Positions 7,988-17,841 of a stretch of DNA of 64,000 bases are shown in pieces. Within the stretch, counting starts at the first letter, position 1; each line of letters begins with the position of its first letter. Both the position numbers and the translations under genes were made by a program. Source of the stretch: Campylobacter insulaenigrae NCTC 12927 (GTDB lineage Bacteria; Campylobacterota; Campylobacteria; Campylobacterales; Campylobacteraceae); contig NZ_CP007770.1 in assembly GCF_000816185.1 (NCBI RefSeq), positions 1,364,001 to 1,428,000 on the forward strand, written 5' to 3'. Below the pieces are notes generated by a model. The model was not told the origin of the DNA, ran no database searches, and saw nothing but the letters and a program-made list of their open reading frames with translations.

Positions 7988-8506
7988 CTAGCTTTTTTTA
8001 GATTTTTTCTTAAATTCTTTGTCAAATTTCTTACGCTTCAAAAAAGAAAGCTTTTCTATAAACAAATGTCCATCCAAATGGTCAACTTCATGTTGAATAG
8101 CTACAGCCAAAAAATCATGGGCATTTAAACTTTGTTTTTTACCAAAACGATCTTGATAATCTAATCTTATATTTTTATAGCGCATCACATTTTCATAAAA
8201 ACCAGGAATGCTTAAACAACCTTCATTACATGAAATTACCTCATCATCCAAGGCAGTTATAATAGGATTTATAATTTCTAAAAGTGTTTGTTTATCTTTT
8301 TGTATACCCTCTTCATCTCCAATATCTACAAGCAAGGCTCTCAAAGGAATATCTACTTGAATAGCTGCTAATCCTACACCTTTATTTTCTATCATAGTTT
8401 CATACATATCATCTAATAAAATATGCAATTGCTCATCAAATTCTTTTACTTCTTGTGATTGCAAAAACAATCTAGGATTTGGATAGGTAATTATTTCTCT
8501 TATCAT
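7988..8506 (-). CDS. def: peptide deformylase
   Basis: Removes the N-formyl group from nascent proteins. All three family motifs are present: GVGLAAIQ, EGCLSIP (Cys metal ligand) and HEVDHLDG (HExxH metal site). At 172 residues it has the expected size, with a lysine-rich C-terminal tail. It lies between the GGDEF-like gene (3-base gap) and comM (no gap). Together with trigger factor and ClpP upstream it forms a nascent-protein processing group. Confidence 0.96.
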   Translation of the reverse strand: MIREIITYPNPRLFLQSQEVKEFDEQLHILLDDMYETMIENKGVGLAAIQVDIPLRALLVDIGDEEGIQKDKQTLLEIINPIITALDDEVISCNEGCLSIPGFYENVMRYKNIRLDYQDRFGKKQSLNAHDFLAVAIQHEVDHLDGHLFIEKLSFLKRKKFDKEFKKKSKKS

Positions 8507-8509
8507 AAC

Positions 8510-9544
8510 TTATCTTTCTACTATTGCAAAAGGAGTCAGGTCTTTTCTTGTATCTTCTAAGGCATTAATGCATTTATCAACTAATTCTTCACTTTTGCTA
8601 TCTTTATTTACTACGCCTATTGCTAGCTGAGCATCAACTTGAATTTCTTTATCAGCAAGAAAAAAATTTGAATTTTCTAATGATTCTAAAAATTTATCAC
8701 AAATTTCTTGTGCTTTATCCAAATTTGTATGTGGCATAATCGTTGCAAAGACATTATTTCCATAATGGGCCACAGTATAACCTGAAGGAATATTTTTAGC
8801 AAAAATCTTACAAATACCTTTTAAAAACGCTATTTTGTCTTTTTGAGCATAAGCTTGATCTAAAGTTTCATCTTTTACTTTAAAAAATAATAAAGTAGTG
8901 TGATAACCATATTTTAAATTACTTTCTATGCTCTTTTCTAAATTTTCTAAAAAATATCTTTTATTATAAACCCCAAATTTAGAGTCAAAATCACTTTGTT
9001 CTTCTATTTGTTTATAAATTTGTCTTACTTCATCAAAATTTTCTCTAATTTCATCAGAATATCGCTCTAAAATATTTGAAAATCTTAAAAGATCGGCTTC
9101 TAGAGCATGAATAACATTAGATACTGATAAATTCCCAGTACTCACAGCAAGCTCAGAATTTCTCTTTTTTAACATACTTTTCATAGTTTCAAGATGCTTA
9201 TAAATCATTGCTATATAATGCACCAGTGTAGATGTTGAACTAAAGCTTTTTTTTATTTCTTGCTCAATATTTGCACGCCTTGTATCATCATCATTTTGTT
9301 CAAATTCCATAATTTCATTAATTTTTTTCTTAAAAGTTAAAGGGCGTCCATCTAACATTTTTTGAAAATATACATTATAATTAGTAGGGGTAGGAGGTAT
9401 ATTATCTTTTATAAGCTCAGATAAAATAGACTTTACAAATTTCTCAAATTCTCCACCACTAATTTTTTGAATTTTTGGAGCTTCTTTTACAAAAGACAAA
9501 TCATTGTGTAAATTTAAATCGGCAAATAAATCATCATCAAGCAT
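8510..9544 (-). CDS. degenerate GGDEF-domain protein
   Basis: A 344-residue soluble protein. The first about 190 residues are helical with no recognised sensor. The C-terminal part has the shape of a diguanylate cyclase domain, starting with SKFGVYNKRYFLENLEK and ending with a typical AIGVVNK strand. The catalytic signature that should read GG(D/E)EF is replaced by YGNNVF near residue 268, so the domain should not make cyclic-di-GMP and may act by binding or protein contact. It lies between clpP (8-base gap) and def. I have no recollection of this gene at the same place in C. jejuni. Confidence 0.72.
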   Translation of the reverse strand: MLDDDLFADLNLHNDLSFVKEAPKIQKISGGEFEKFVKSILSELIKDNIPPTPTNYNVYFQKMLDGRPLTFKKKINEIMEFEQNDDDTRRANIEQEIKKSFSSTSTLVHYIAMIYKHLETMKSMLKKRNSELAVSTGNLSVSNVIHALEADLLRFSNILERYSDEIRENFDEVRQIYKQIEEQSDFDSKFGVYNKRYFLENLEKSIESNLKYGYHTTLLFFKVKDETLDQAYAQKDKIAFLKGICKIFAKNIPSGYTVAHYGNNVFATIMPHTNLDKAQEICDKFLESLENSNFFLADKEIQVDAQLAIGVVNKDSKSEELVDKCINALEDTRKDLTPFAIVER

Positions 9545-9552
9545 TGTTTTTC

Positions 9553-10143
9553 CTATTTAAAGCTTTTTTCTAATACCTTATCTATTAATCCATATTCTTT
9601 AGCTTCAAGTGCACTCATAAAAAAATCTCTATCTGTATCTTTTTCTATTTTAGACAATTTTTGCTTTGTATTTTTAGCTAAAATATCGTTTAAAATTGAT
9701 TTTAATCTTAATATTTCTCTTGCTTGAATTTCTATATCAGTTGCTTGACCTCTAGCTCCGCCAAGTGGTTGATGTATCATTATTCTTGAATTTGGTAAAG
9801 CAAAACGTTTCCCTTGAGCACCACAACTTAACAAAAATGCACCCATTGATGCAGCTTGTCCTATACAAATAGTACAAATATCAGGCTTAATATAATTCAT
9901 AGTATCATATATACTAAAGCCACTTGTAACAACTCCTCCTGGTGAGTTAATATAAAGATAAATATCTTTTTGTGGATCTTCAGCTTCTAAAAATAACAAT
10001 TGAGCTACTATAGAAGCAGCAAGATCATCATGGATCTCACCACTTAACATAACAATTCTATCTTTTAAAAGTCTTGAATAAATGTCATAACTTCTCTCAC
10101 CTCTACTCGTTTTTTCAACTACATAAGGAATATAAGAACTCAT
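9553..10143 (-). CDS. clpP: ATP-dependent Clp protease proteolytic subunit
   Basis: Serine protease subunit of the Clp complexes. The catalytic Ser lies in [12 protein letters not shown] near residue 98, the His in [15 protein letters not shown], and the Asp in the following [10 protein letters not shown] region. At 196 residues the length is standard, including the short N-terminal propeptide-like start. The start codon shares one base with the stop of tig, so the two are translationally coupled, the common arrangement in bacteria. Confidence 0.97.
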   Translation of the reverse strand: MSSYIPYVVEKTSRGERSYDIYSRLLKDRIVMLSGEIHDDLAASIVAQLLFLEAEDPQKDIYLYINSPGGVVTSGFSIYDTMNYIKPDICTICIGQAASMGAFLLSCGAQGKRFALPNSRIMIHQPLGGARGQATDIEIQAREILRLKSILNDILAKNTKQKLSKIEKDTDRDFFMSALEAKEYGLIDKVLEKSFK

Positions 10144-11462
10144 TATTTTTCACTTTCTTTTTCTGTTTTCTTTTTATCATTTTTTTTGAAAATATCAGCA
10201 AAAAGTTTTTCTTCTATTAATGCCATTTTAATTGCTGGTAATGCACCTTGTTTTTTATAATTATCTAAATGTTCTTGTGGATTGACACCATATCTATAAG
10301 CTTCAAAATATACAGCTTGAATTAATTCTTGATCACTTACTTGTATATTTCTAAGTTTAGCTAACTCATCAATGATAAAAGTCAATTTCACACTTTTTTG
10401 CGCATCTTCTTTAAAACTTTCTCTTTTTTCTTTGTACTTTGCTTCATCTTTAAACTCTTTTAATTCTTCCTCGCTTAAATTTCTTAAAGAATTTCTAAAT
10501 TGCATATCTGTTTCTTGTTCAACTATATTTTTTGGTAAAACAAAATCAAATTTATTTACCAAAGCCTCTGCAAACTCATTTTTAAGCTCATCATTAATAA
10601 GTTTAAAAAGTTTTTCATTTTTAATTTGTTCTTTAATCTTAGTATCAAGCTTTTCAATGCTAACTTCTTTTTCATCAGGCAATAAACTTTTTAAAATTTC
10701 ATCATTTAATTCAGGCATTTTCAGCTCTTGAATTTCATGAATTTTTACTTTAAACACAGCATCTTTTCCTGCTAAATGCGCTGCACCATACTCTTTTGGA
10801 AAAACAACATTAATATCTTTTTCATCATTTTTTTTAAGTCCTATCATACCATCTTCAAACCCTGGTATAAATTGTTTTGAACCAATTTCTAAAACATAAT
10901 TTTGTGCTTTACCTCCATCAAAAGCTTTATCATCTACAAAACCTTCAAAGTCAAATTTAACAAAATCACCTTCTTTTATTGCTCTATCTTCTTTTATTGT
11001 TTCTGGAGTTGCATATCTTTTTAATAATTCTTCTTTCTTAGCATCAATTTCTTTTTGAGTAACTTTTGGGGTGCTATAAGCTGGAATCAATTCTTCGTAA
11101 TTTTCAATCTTAACTTCTGGTTTAAATGACAATATCATTGTAGCTTCAATTCCATTATCTTTTCTATCAAAAGTTTCAAAATATGGTTCACCTACTAAAT
11201 CTTTCACATCTTTTTTTACTTCTTTTAAAATATTATCTATAGCATTTTTAAAAAGATCTTGTTCTGCATCTTTTGTAAGTTCTTTGCCATATCTTTTAAT
11301 CACTGTAGCTACTGGAACTTTTCCCGCTCTAAAGCCATCCATTTTAATTGTTTTAGATGCTTTTTTAGCCAATTTTTCAATTTCATTATTGATAACTTCT
11401 TGAGCAATTTTAATAGTAGCATTTGCATTTGCAAAATCAAGTAATTTTGCTGTAACTTCCAT
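10143..11462 (-). CDS. tig: trigger factor
   Basis: Ribosome-associated chaperone with peptidyl-prolyl isomerase activity. The N-terminal ribosome-docking loop GFRAGKVP (about residues 44-51) is a close variant of the family GFRxGKxP. The FKBP-type domain follows ([21 protein letters not shown]), then a long helical C-terminal substrate cradle. The 439 residues are typical. It is the first gene of the minus-strand series, with the divergent folE promoter region (111 bases) upstream. Confidence 0.96.
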   Translation of the reverse strand: MEVTAKLLDFANANATIKIAQEVINNEIEKLAKKASKTIKMDGFRAGKVPVATVIKRYGKELTKDAEQDLFKNAIDNILKEVKKDVKDLVGEPYFETFDRKDNGIEATMILSFKPEVKIENYEELIPAYSTPKVTQKEIDAKKEELLKRYATPETIKEDRAIKEGDFVKFDFEGFVDDKAFDGGKAQNYVLEIGSKQFIPGFEDGMIGLKKNDEKDINVVFPKEYGAAHLAGKDAVFKVKIHEIQELKMPELNDEILKSLLPDEKEVSIEKLDTKIKEQIKNEKLFKLINDELKNEFAEALVNKFDFVLPKNIVEQETDMQFRNSLRNLSEEELKEFKDEAKYKEKRESFKEDAQKSVKLTFIIDELAKLRNIQVSDQELIQAVYFEAYRYGVNPQEHLDNYKKQGALPAIKMALIEEKLFADIFKKNDKKKTEKESEK

Positions 11463-11573
11463 AGTATTTTTCCCTCTTTTAAATAAAATTTATCCTTAAT
11501 ATACCAAATTTTTCCTTATCACTTCATATAAAAATAAAAATATGTTAAAATTTTAATTTTTTATGGAGTAAAA

Positions 11574-12146
11574 ATGCAAGAAAAATTTGAAAATTCAGTA
11601 AAAAATATTTTAGAACTTATAGGAGAAAATCCTTCTAGAGAAGGACTTTTAAAAACTCCTACAAGAGTTTTTAAAGCTTTTGAATTTTTAACTAGTGGTT
11701 ATAAACAAGATCCAAAAAAAATTTTAAACGATGCATTATTTGAAAGCTCAAACAATGAAATGGTTTTAATAAGAGATATAGAATTTTATAGCCTTTGTGA
11801 GCATCATTTGTTACCATTTTTTGGCAGAATTCACGTCGCTTATATTCCTGATAAAAAAGTTGTTGGTCTTAGCAAAATTCCACGTTTGGTTGAAGTTTTT
11901 GCAAGACGTTTACAAATACAAGAACAACTCACAGAGCAAATTGCAGAATCATTAATGAAATATGTTGGAGCAAAAGGTGTTGGAGTTGTTATCGAGGCAA
12001 GACATATGTGTGTTGAAATGCGGGGTATTCAAAAAGCAAATTCAACCACGAGCACTTCTGCATTAAGAGGAATTTTTTTAAAAAATGAAAAAACAAGAAA
12101 AGAATTTTTTACCTTAATTAATTCAGCAAAACAGGTAAGATTTTAA
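11574..12146 (+). CDS. folE: GTP cyclohydrolase I
   Basis: First enzyme of tetrahydrofolate synthesis, converting GTP to dihydroneopterin triphosphate. The zinc-binding and catalytic segments are present: [12 protein letters not shown] near residue 75 and HMCVEMRG near residue 142, with the substrate motif [10 protein letters not shown]. At 190 residues the length is right. A ribosome-binding site (GGAG) precedes the ATG. The last base is shared with the fliI start, coupling a housekeeping gene to the flagellar export ATPase. Confidence 0.96.
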   Translation: MQEKFENSVKNILELIGENPSREGLLKTPTRVFKAFEFLTSGYKQDPKKILNDALFESSNNEMVLIRDIEFYSLCEHHLLPFFGRIHVAYIPDKKVVGLSKIPRLVEVFARRLQIQEQLTEQIAESLMKYVGAKGVGVVIEARHMCVEMRGIQKANSTTSTSALRGIFLKNEKTRKEFFTLINSAKQVRF

Positions 12147-13453
12147 TGGCTTTAGAAAAACTTAGAAACAAAATTTCTTCTCAAAATCTTTCTAGTGTTT
12201 TTGGGCAAATTACTAAAATTTCAAGCACAAGTATAGAAATTAATGGCTTAAAAACAAGCATAGGTGATATTATAAAAATAGTTTCAAATGAAGATGAAAA
12301 TAAAGAAGCTATGGCTATGGTTGTGGAAGTAGATGAACATTTAAGCTATTTAAGTCCTTTTGGTTTTGTAGAAGGTTTTAAAATAGGAGATCGTGCTTTT
12401 ATTAATGATGCTGGAATGCAAATCGGGGTAAGCGATGCCTTATTAGGACGTGTAGTAGATCCTTTTATGCGACCAAAAGATGGCAAAGCCCCCATAGAAG
12501 CTGATAAATTTATGCCAATAATGCGTGCTCCTATTGATGCAATGAAGCGTGGTTTAATTGATGAAGTTTTCCCAGTTGGCGTGAAAACTATTGATGCACT
12601 TTTAACTTGTGGAGTTGGTCAAAAATTAGGTATTTTTGCAGGAAGTGGTGTTGGAAAATCCACTTTAATGGGGATGATAGTTAAAAATTCTAAGGCCCCT
12701 ATCAAAGTTATAGCATTAATAGGAGAGCGCGGTAGAGAGATTCCTGAATTTATACAAAAAAATCTCGGTGGAAAACTCGATGATACAGTTATTATTGTAG
12801 CTACAAGTGATGATAGTGCCTTAATGAGAAAATACGGTGCATTTTGTGCTATGAGTGTTGCAGAGTATTTTAAAGAACAAGGAAAAGATGTTCTTTTTAT
12901 AATGGATAGTGTAACACGTTTTGCTATGGCTCAAAGAGAAATAGGGCTCGCACTTGGTGAACCACCCACAACTAAAGGCTATCCTCCAAGTGTTTTAAGT
13001 CTTTTACCTCAACTCATGGAACGCACAGGAAAAGAAGAAGGAAAGGGTACTATCACAGCATTTTTCACAGTTCTTGTCGATGGTGATGATATGAGTGATC
13101 CTATAGCTGATCAAAGTAGATCAATTCTTGATGGACATATAGTCTTAAGTCGAGAATTGACCGATTTTGGAATTTATCCACCAATTAATATTCAAAATTC
13201 AGCTTCTAGGGTTATGGGTGATATCATTAGTGATGAACATAAGATATATGCAAGAAAATTCAAACGCTTAAATTCTTTATTAAAGGAAAATGAAGTGTTA
13301 TTACGCATAGGAGCTTATCAAAAAGGTAGTGATAAAGAACTTGATCAAGCTATAATGAAAAAAGATTTTATGCAGCAATTTCTCAGTCAAAATCCCGAAG
13401 AAAATTTTGAATTTGAAGATACTATAAATATGCTAAAAATGATTGAATCTTAA
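12146..13453 (+). CDS. fliI: flagellum-specific export ATPase
   Basis: Hexameric ATPase that powers the flagellar type III export gate. Walker A is GSGVGKST near residue 167, Walker B is VLFIMDSVTRFA, and the F1-ATPase beta-like signature PPSVLSLLPQLMERTG is intact. The 435 residues match the family. It starts by a one-base overlap with folE. A sigma-54 promoter lies just after its stop, starting the next flagellar unit. Confidence 0.96.
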   Translation: MALEKLRNKISSQNLSSVFGQITKISSTSIEINGLKTSIGDIIKIVSNEDENKEAMAMVVEVDEHLSYLSPFGFVEGFKIGDRAFINDAGMQIGVSDALLGRVVDPFMRPKDGKAPIEADKFMPIMRAPIDAMKRGLIDEVFPVGVKTIDALLTCGVGQKLGIFAGSGVGKSTLMGMIVKNSKAPIKVIALIGERGREIPEFIQKNLGGKLDDTVIIVATSDDSALMRKYGAFCAMSVAEYFKEQGKDVLFIMDSVTRFAMAQREIGLALGEPPTTKGYPPSVLSLLPQLMERTGKEEGKGTITAFFTVLVDGDDMSDPIADQSRSILDGHIVLSRELTDFGIYPPINIQNSASRVMGDIISDEHKIYARKFKRLNSLLKENEVLLRIGAYQKGSDKELDQAIMKKDFMQQFLSQNPEENFEFEDTINMLKMIES

Positions 13454-13457
13454 TTTA

Positions 13458-13473
13458 TGGAATATTTTTTGCT
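13458..13473 (+). promoter_or_regulatory. sigma-54 promoter upstream of the 162-residue protein gene
   Basis: TGGAATATTTTTTGCT has the required GG (13459-13460) and GC (13471-13472) exactly 10 bases apart. The same 16 bases recur before flgD at 41288-41303. An imperfect hairpin (13479-13489 with 13496-13505) spans the predicted transcription start near 13484. Confidence 0.85.
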
Positions 13474-13519
13474 TCTTTACTCAACATATATAAAAATATG
13501 TGAGTAAAAAGGATACAAT

Positions 13520-14008
13520 ATGTCAAATACAGCAGTTTTAGATTTTGATATTAATTTTGGGTTAAAATATGTTGATATTTGCCAAAACATTTTTGAAAAA
13601 GAAATTTATACCCAAATGTTTCTTGAATGTATCAGCTTTCAACTTACAGACAATAAAGCAAAATTAAAATATATGAAAATCATAACCTCAAAAGATAATT
13701 TCATAGTAGAATTTAAAATAAACAATCAAAAGCGTTCTTTTATTCTCAATGACAAAAGTAATTTAAATGAAAATTTTCAAGCACAAAAAATTACCAAAGA
13801 AGAATATCAAAATGAAATTTCAAAAATTTACCAACTAGAAAGATATCTTAAATCTCAAAATAATATCCAAAATTTTTCGCAAGAATTATTTATACATATG
13901 AAAAATTTATTTAAAAATACAGATGAATTTAAAAATTACATTGATATTTTAGAAGAAAAAGACAAAACCTATAATTATTATCTTTCAAAAATTTATAATT
14001 TTGCTTAA
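13520..14008 (+). CDS. unknown protein under sigma-54 control, probably flagellum-associated
   Basis: A 162-residue protein with no signal peptide, no membrane segment and no motif I recognise. It is rich in lysine, asparagine and aromatic residues and reads as mixed alpha/beta in the first half and helical after residue 95. The evidence for its role is its setting: a textbook sigma-54 promoter 46 bases upstream, fliI before it and a sigma-28 promoter overlapping its stop codon. In Campylobacter sigma-54 serves the rod, hook and co-expressed secreted proteins, so a flagellar or flagellum-secreted role is the best inference. Confidence 0.65.
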   Translation: MSNTAVLDFDINFGLKYVDICQNIFEKEIYTQMFLECISFQLTDNKAKLKYMKIITSKDNFIVEFKINNQKRSFILNDKSNLNENFQAQKITKEEYQNEISKIYQLERYLKSQNNIQNFSQELFIHMKNLFKNTDEFKNYIDILEEKDKTYNYYLSKIYNFA

Positions 14009-14031
14009 GATTAATGAAATTTTGCCGATAA
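14006..14031 (+). promoter_or_regulatory. sigma-28 (FliA) promoter upstream of the YjfB-like gene
   Basis: TAAG (14006-14009) and GCCGATAA (14024-14031) are 14 bases apart. The second element is the exact FliA -10 consensus; the first is one base off TAAA and the spacing one short. It overlaps the stop codon of the preceding gene. Confidence 0.75.
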
Positions 14032-14062
14032 TACTTAAGAATCCAAAAATAAGGAGTAAGTT

Positions 14063-14242
14063 ATGGGCGAAATTACCAATAATCAAGCAAGTTTAATGCT
14101 TAATATTGCTACAAATGTAATGAAAAAAACCATAGAAGCAAAAGAAAATGCGGTAATGCAGGTACTTGAAGGCGTAGATGCAAGCACTGCTCCAACTACT
14201 ACTCCTGCTAATAGTTCAGGATCACTTGATATCTACGCTTAA
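14063..14242 (+). CDS. small YjfB-like putative motility protein
   Basis: A 59-residue protein beginning MGEITNNQASLMLNIATNVM. It fits the small YjfB/putative motility protein family: an N-terminal helix with NNQ..LM.NIA, then an alanine/threonine-rich tail. AAGGAG precedes the ATG at 14063 by 6 bases. It stands behind a sigma-28 promoter, which in Campylobacter drives flagellin and late flagellar genes. The function is not known. It is too short for many gene finders, but codon use, ribosome-binding site and promoter all support it. Confidence 0.75.
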   Translation: MGEITNNQASLMLNIATNVMKKTIEAKENAVMQVLEGVDASTAPTTTPANSSGSLDIYA

Positions 14243-14256
14243 TCTTTTCTCTTCGA

Positions 14257-14311
14257 TTTAAAAATATTGGCATACCTTTTGCTTTTTAGCAAATAAAGCA
14301 ATATTTTTAAA
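14257..14311. repeat. perfect 13-bp inverted repeat enclosing a sigma-54 promoter
   Basis: TTTAAAAATATTG (14257-14269) is exactly complementary to CAATATTTTTAAA (14299-14311), with 29 bases between. An inner pair, TTTGCT (14278-14283) and AGCAAA (14288-14293), forms a second hairpin on the -12 element. Confidence 0.8.
14267..14283 (+). promoter_or_regulatory. sigma-54 promoter upstream of the 384-residue protein gene
   Basis: TTGGCATACCTTTTGCT has GG (14269-14270) and GC (14281-14282) 10 bases apart and matches the sigma-54 consensus TTGGCA...TTGC closely. The start of transcription should be near 14294, giving a leader of about 28 bases. Confidence 0.85.
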
Positions 14312-14321
14312 AAGAAGAGTC

Positions 14322-15476
14322 ATGTTTATAAATTCAAATATTAGTCCTTATCAAAATTTTTCAACATATCCTTTCACAAAATCTGAAAAGATTGAATCTA
14401 AAAAAGAAGATACTAACATTACTCAAAATGATTTTATAAATTCCAAACCTCAACATAATATTGACAATCATAAAACAACCTATGCTAGCGAATTTGGCTT
14501 TAGAATAGATGAGAGAGGATTTTTCGAAAAAGATTTAAATAAAAATGCAAAAATTCCTCTTGATTATGATATAAACATTAAAAGCATTAGAGAAATTTCT
14601 AAACAACTTACCAAATTAGATGAAAATTTAAACTACAACAAAATTGATTTGCCAAAACTTTTAAACTCTTATCACAACGCCTTAAAAACAATTAACCCAG
14701 AATTTCAATCAGACAATAATTTATATTTAAACAAAAGTCAAATTTTAAAGTTAAATCAAGGTTATAGTTATGATTACGATGGTAAAATTTTAAAAGTTTA
14801 TGAAAATTCTAAGAATCTTTTAGATGCAAAAAATATTAATAAAAATTTAAATATTTTAATGCTTGATAATAAAATAGGTGATTTTGCATTTAAATTTAGT
14901 ATAGAAAACACTTCAAACAATTCTGTCATAAAACCCTATCTAAATAAAAATGCTGAAGTTTCCAAAAGTGGTTTATTTTTAAATTATATATATCACGACA
15001 TTAAAGAACAAAACGATCAAAAAGCAAATTTCTTCTTATCTCCCATAGAACTTGATTTTTCTTCTAATATGAAATTTCAAAAACTTATGAATGGAGAACT
15101 TGAAATCGATGATTATATCAATGAAAACAATAAAGAAAAAATGAGTTTTGATTTATATCTATATATCAATGGAGTAGACAAAAATACCACTTCAGAAGAT
15201 AAATTATCCGTTTTCTTTCAACAATACATCAACTATCAGCATAGTATCAACATGCAAGAATTTGCTAATTCAAGTTCTATTTATGGACTCTATATAGAAC
15301 AACTAAATAAAGATTTTGAAAATTTAAAAAGTGACTTCAATACAAAAAGTGAAAATATTAATCTTGAAAAAATTAATTCTCAAAAAATAAATTTGGATAC
15401 ACAATTTTTAGAACATAGAAAAAGACAAGCTAGTATAAATAAGATTTTACACTCATATTTAAATGCAATGGCTTAA
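14322..15476 (+). CDS. unknown sigma-54-controlled protein, candidate flagellum-secreted protein
   Basis: A 384-residue protein without a Sec signal or membrane segment. The first about 50 residues are polar and probably disordered, as in many flagellar export substrates. A better ordered stretch begins near residue 57 (YASEFGFRIDERGFFEKDL, then IPLDYDINIKSI). The rest is lysine/asparagine rich and largely helical, ending in a basic tail. I do not recognise the family with confidence. The promoter places it in the flagellar regulon with two other small genes after fliI. A secreted effector or a flagellar accessory protein are both possible. Confidence 0.65.
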   Translation: MFINSNISPYQNFSTYPFTKSEKIESKKEDTNITQNDFINSKPQHNIDNHKTTYASEFGFRIDERGFFEKDLNKNAKIPLDYDINIKSIREISKQLTKLDENLNYNKIDLPKLLNSYHNALKTINPEFQSDNNLYLNKSQILKLNQGYSYDYDGKILKVYENSKNLLDAKNINKNLNILMLDNKIGDFAFKFSIENTSNNSVIKPYLNKNAEVSKSGLFLNYIYHDIKEQNDQKANFFLSPIELDFSSNMKFQKLMNGELEIDDYINENNKEKMSFDLYLYINGVDKNTTSEDKLSVFFQQYINYQHSINMQEFANSSSIYGLYIEQLNKDFENLKSDFNTKSENINLEKINSQKINLDTQFLEHRKRQASINKILHSYLNAMA

Positions 15477-15588
15477 CTTATGCTAAAATACTAAACATAT
15501 TTAAAACAAACAATAACTTATCTTTTTATTTAAAGTTAAATTTAATATTTTAGTGTATATTACGCAAAAAAGATAAAAAATATCCTAA

Positions 15589-16782
<1,194 letters not shown>

Positions 16783-16792
16783 AGGATAAAAC

Positions 16793-17764
16793 ATGGCAAA
16801 AAATAATTTAATTGGTGGTTCTATTTGGGATGAATACTCAAATAAAGTTCAAGATAGGATGAATAATCCTAGACATATGGGTGAATTTACAGAAGATGAT
16901 GCAAAAAAAGAAAATGCAAAATTAATCGTAGCTGATTTTGGAGCTGAAAGTTGCGGAGATGCTGTTAGACTTTATTGGCTAGTAGATGAAAAAACGGATA
17001 AAATATTAGATGCTAAATTTAAAAGTTTTGGTTGCGGGACAGCTATAGCAAGTAGTGATACTATGGCTGAGCTTTGTATAGGGAAAACAGTAGATGAAGC
17101 TGTAAAAATTACAAATTTAGATGTTGAATTCGCAATGAGAGATAATCCTGACACTCCCGCTGTTCCACCTCAAAAAATGCACTGCTCTGTTATGGCATAC
17201 GATGTCATTAAACAAGCTGCTGCTCAATACAAAGGTATAAATCCTGAAGATTTTGAAGATCAAATTATTGTTTGCGAATGTGCTAGAGTTAGTCTTGGAA
17301 CTATAAAAGAAGTAATCAAACTAAATGATTTAAAAAGTGTAGAAGAAATTACTCAATATACCAAAGCTGGAGCTTTTTGTAAATCCTGTATCAAACCAGG
17401 TGGTCACGAAAAGAGAGAATATTATTTAGTAGATATTTTAGCTCAAACTAGAGCAGAAATGGATAAAGAAAAACTAGTAGAACAAAGCAAAGGAGATCTT
17501 GCTTTTAGCGAAATGACAACTGTTGGGCAACTAAAAGCTATAGAAGCCATCTTAGACAACGAAGTTCGTCCAATGCTACACGGAGATGGTGGAGATTTAG
17601 AAGTTATTGATATTCAAAAAAGTGAAAATAAAAATATTGATATATATATTCGCTATCTTGGTGCATGTAGTGGTTGTTCTAGTGGAAGCGGGGCAACTTT
17701 GTATGCGATAGAAAATATACTCCAGGAAGAACTTAGTCCTGATATACGCGTTATTCCTGTTTAA
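16793..17764 (+). CDS. nifU: NifU Fe-S cluster scaffold protein
   Basis: Three-domain scaffold that builds and passes on Fe-S clusters with NifS. The IscU-like N-terminal domain shows three conserved cysteines (ESCGDAV, FGCGTAIA, MHCSVMAYD). The central BFD-like [2Fe-2S] domain has CECAR and CKSCIKPGG. The C-terminal Nfu domain ends in GACSGCSSG with its CxxC. At 323 residues it is a full-length NifU and not the short IscU. It is co-transcribed with nifS, 10 bases apart. Confidence 0.95.
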   Translation: MAKNNLIGGSIWDEYSNKVQDRMNNPRHMGEFTEDDAKKENAKLIVADFGAESCGDAVRLYWLVDEKTDKILDAKFKSFGCGTAIASSDTMAELCIGKTVDEAVKITNLDVEFAMRDNPDTPAVPPQKMHCSVMAYDVIKQAAAQYKGINPEDFEDQIIVCECARVSLGTIKEVIKLNDLKSVEEITQYTKAGAFCKSCIKPGGHEKREYYLVDILAQTRAEMDKEKLVEQSKGDLAFSEMTTVGQLKAIEAILDNEVRPMLHGDGGDLEVIDIQKSENKNIDIYIRYLGACSGCSSGSGATLYAIENILQEELSPDIRVIPV

Positions 17765-17785
17765 TACAACAACAATCTTATATAA

Positions 17786-17840
17786 AAATAAGCCTTTTAT
17801 GATAGAATATTTATTTAATTAATATTTAAAAGGCTTATTT
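17786..17840 (+). promoter_or_regulatory. nhaA leader: 14-bp inverted repeat covering the ribosome-binding site, with a -10 box in the loop
   Basis: AAATAAGCCTTTTA (17786-17799) and TAAAAGGCTTATTT (17827-17840) are perfect complements. The right arm contains the nhaA ribosome-binding site AAAGG (17829-17833) and ends one base before the ATG. TAGAAT (17803-17808) in the loop is a likely -10 box. Only transcripts entering from nifU would carry both arms. Confidence 0.65.
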
Positions 17841-17841
17841 A

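Noticed and set aside
14270-14298. Invertible promoter as the main explanation of the inverted repeat
   Set aside because: A 29-base segment is far shorter than known invertible promoters and no recombinase gene is nearby; a hairpin or operator is more likely, so this is kept only as a side possibility.
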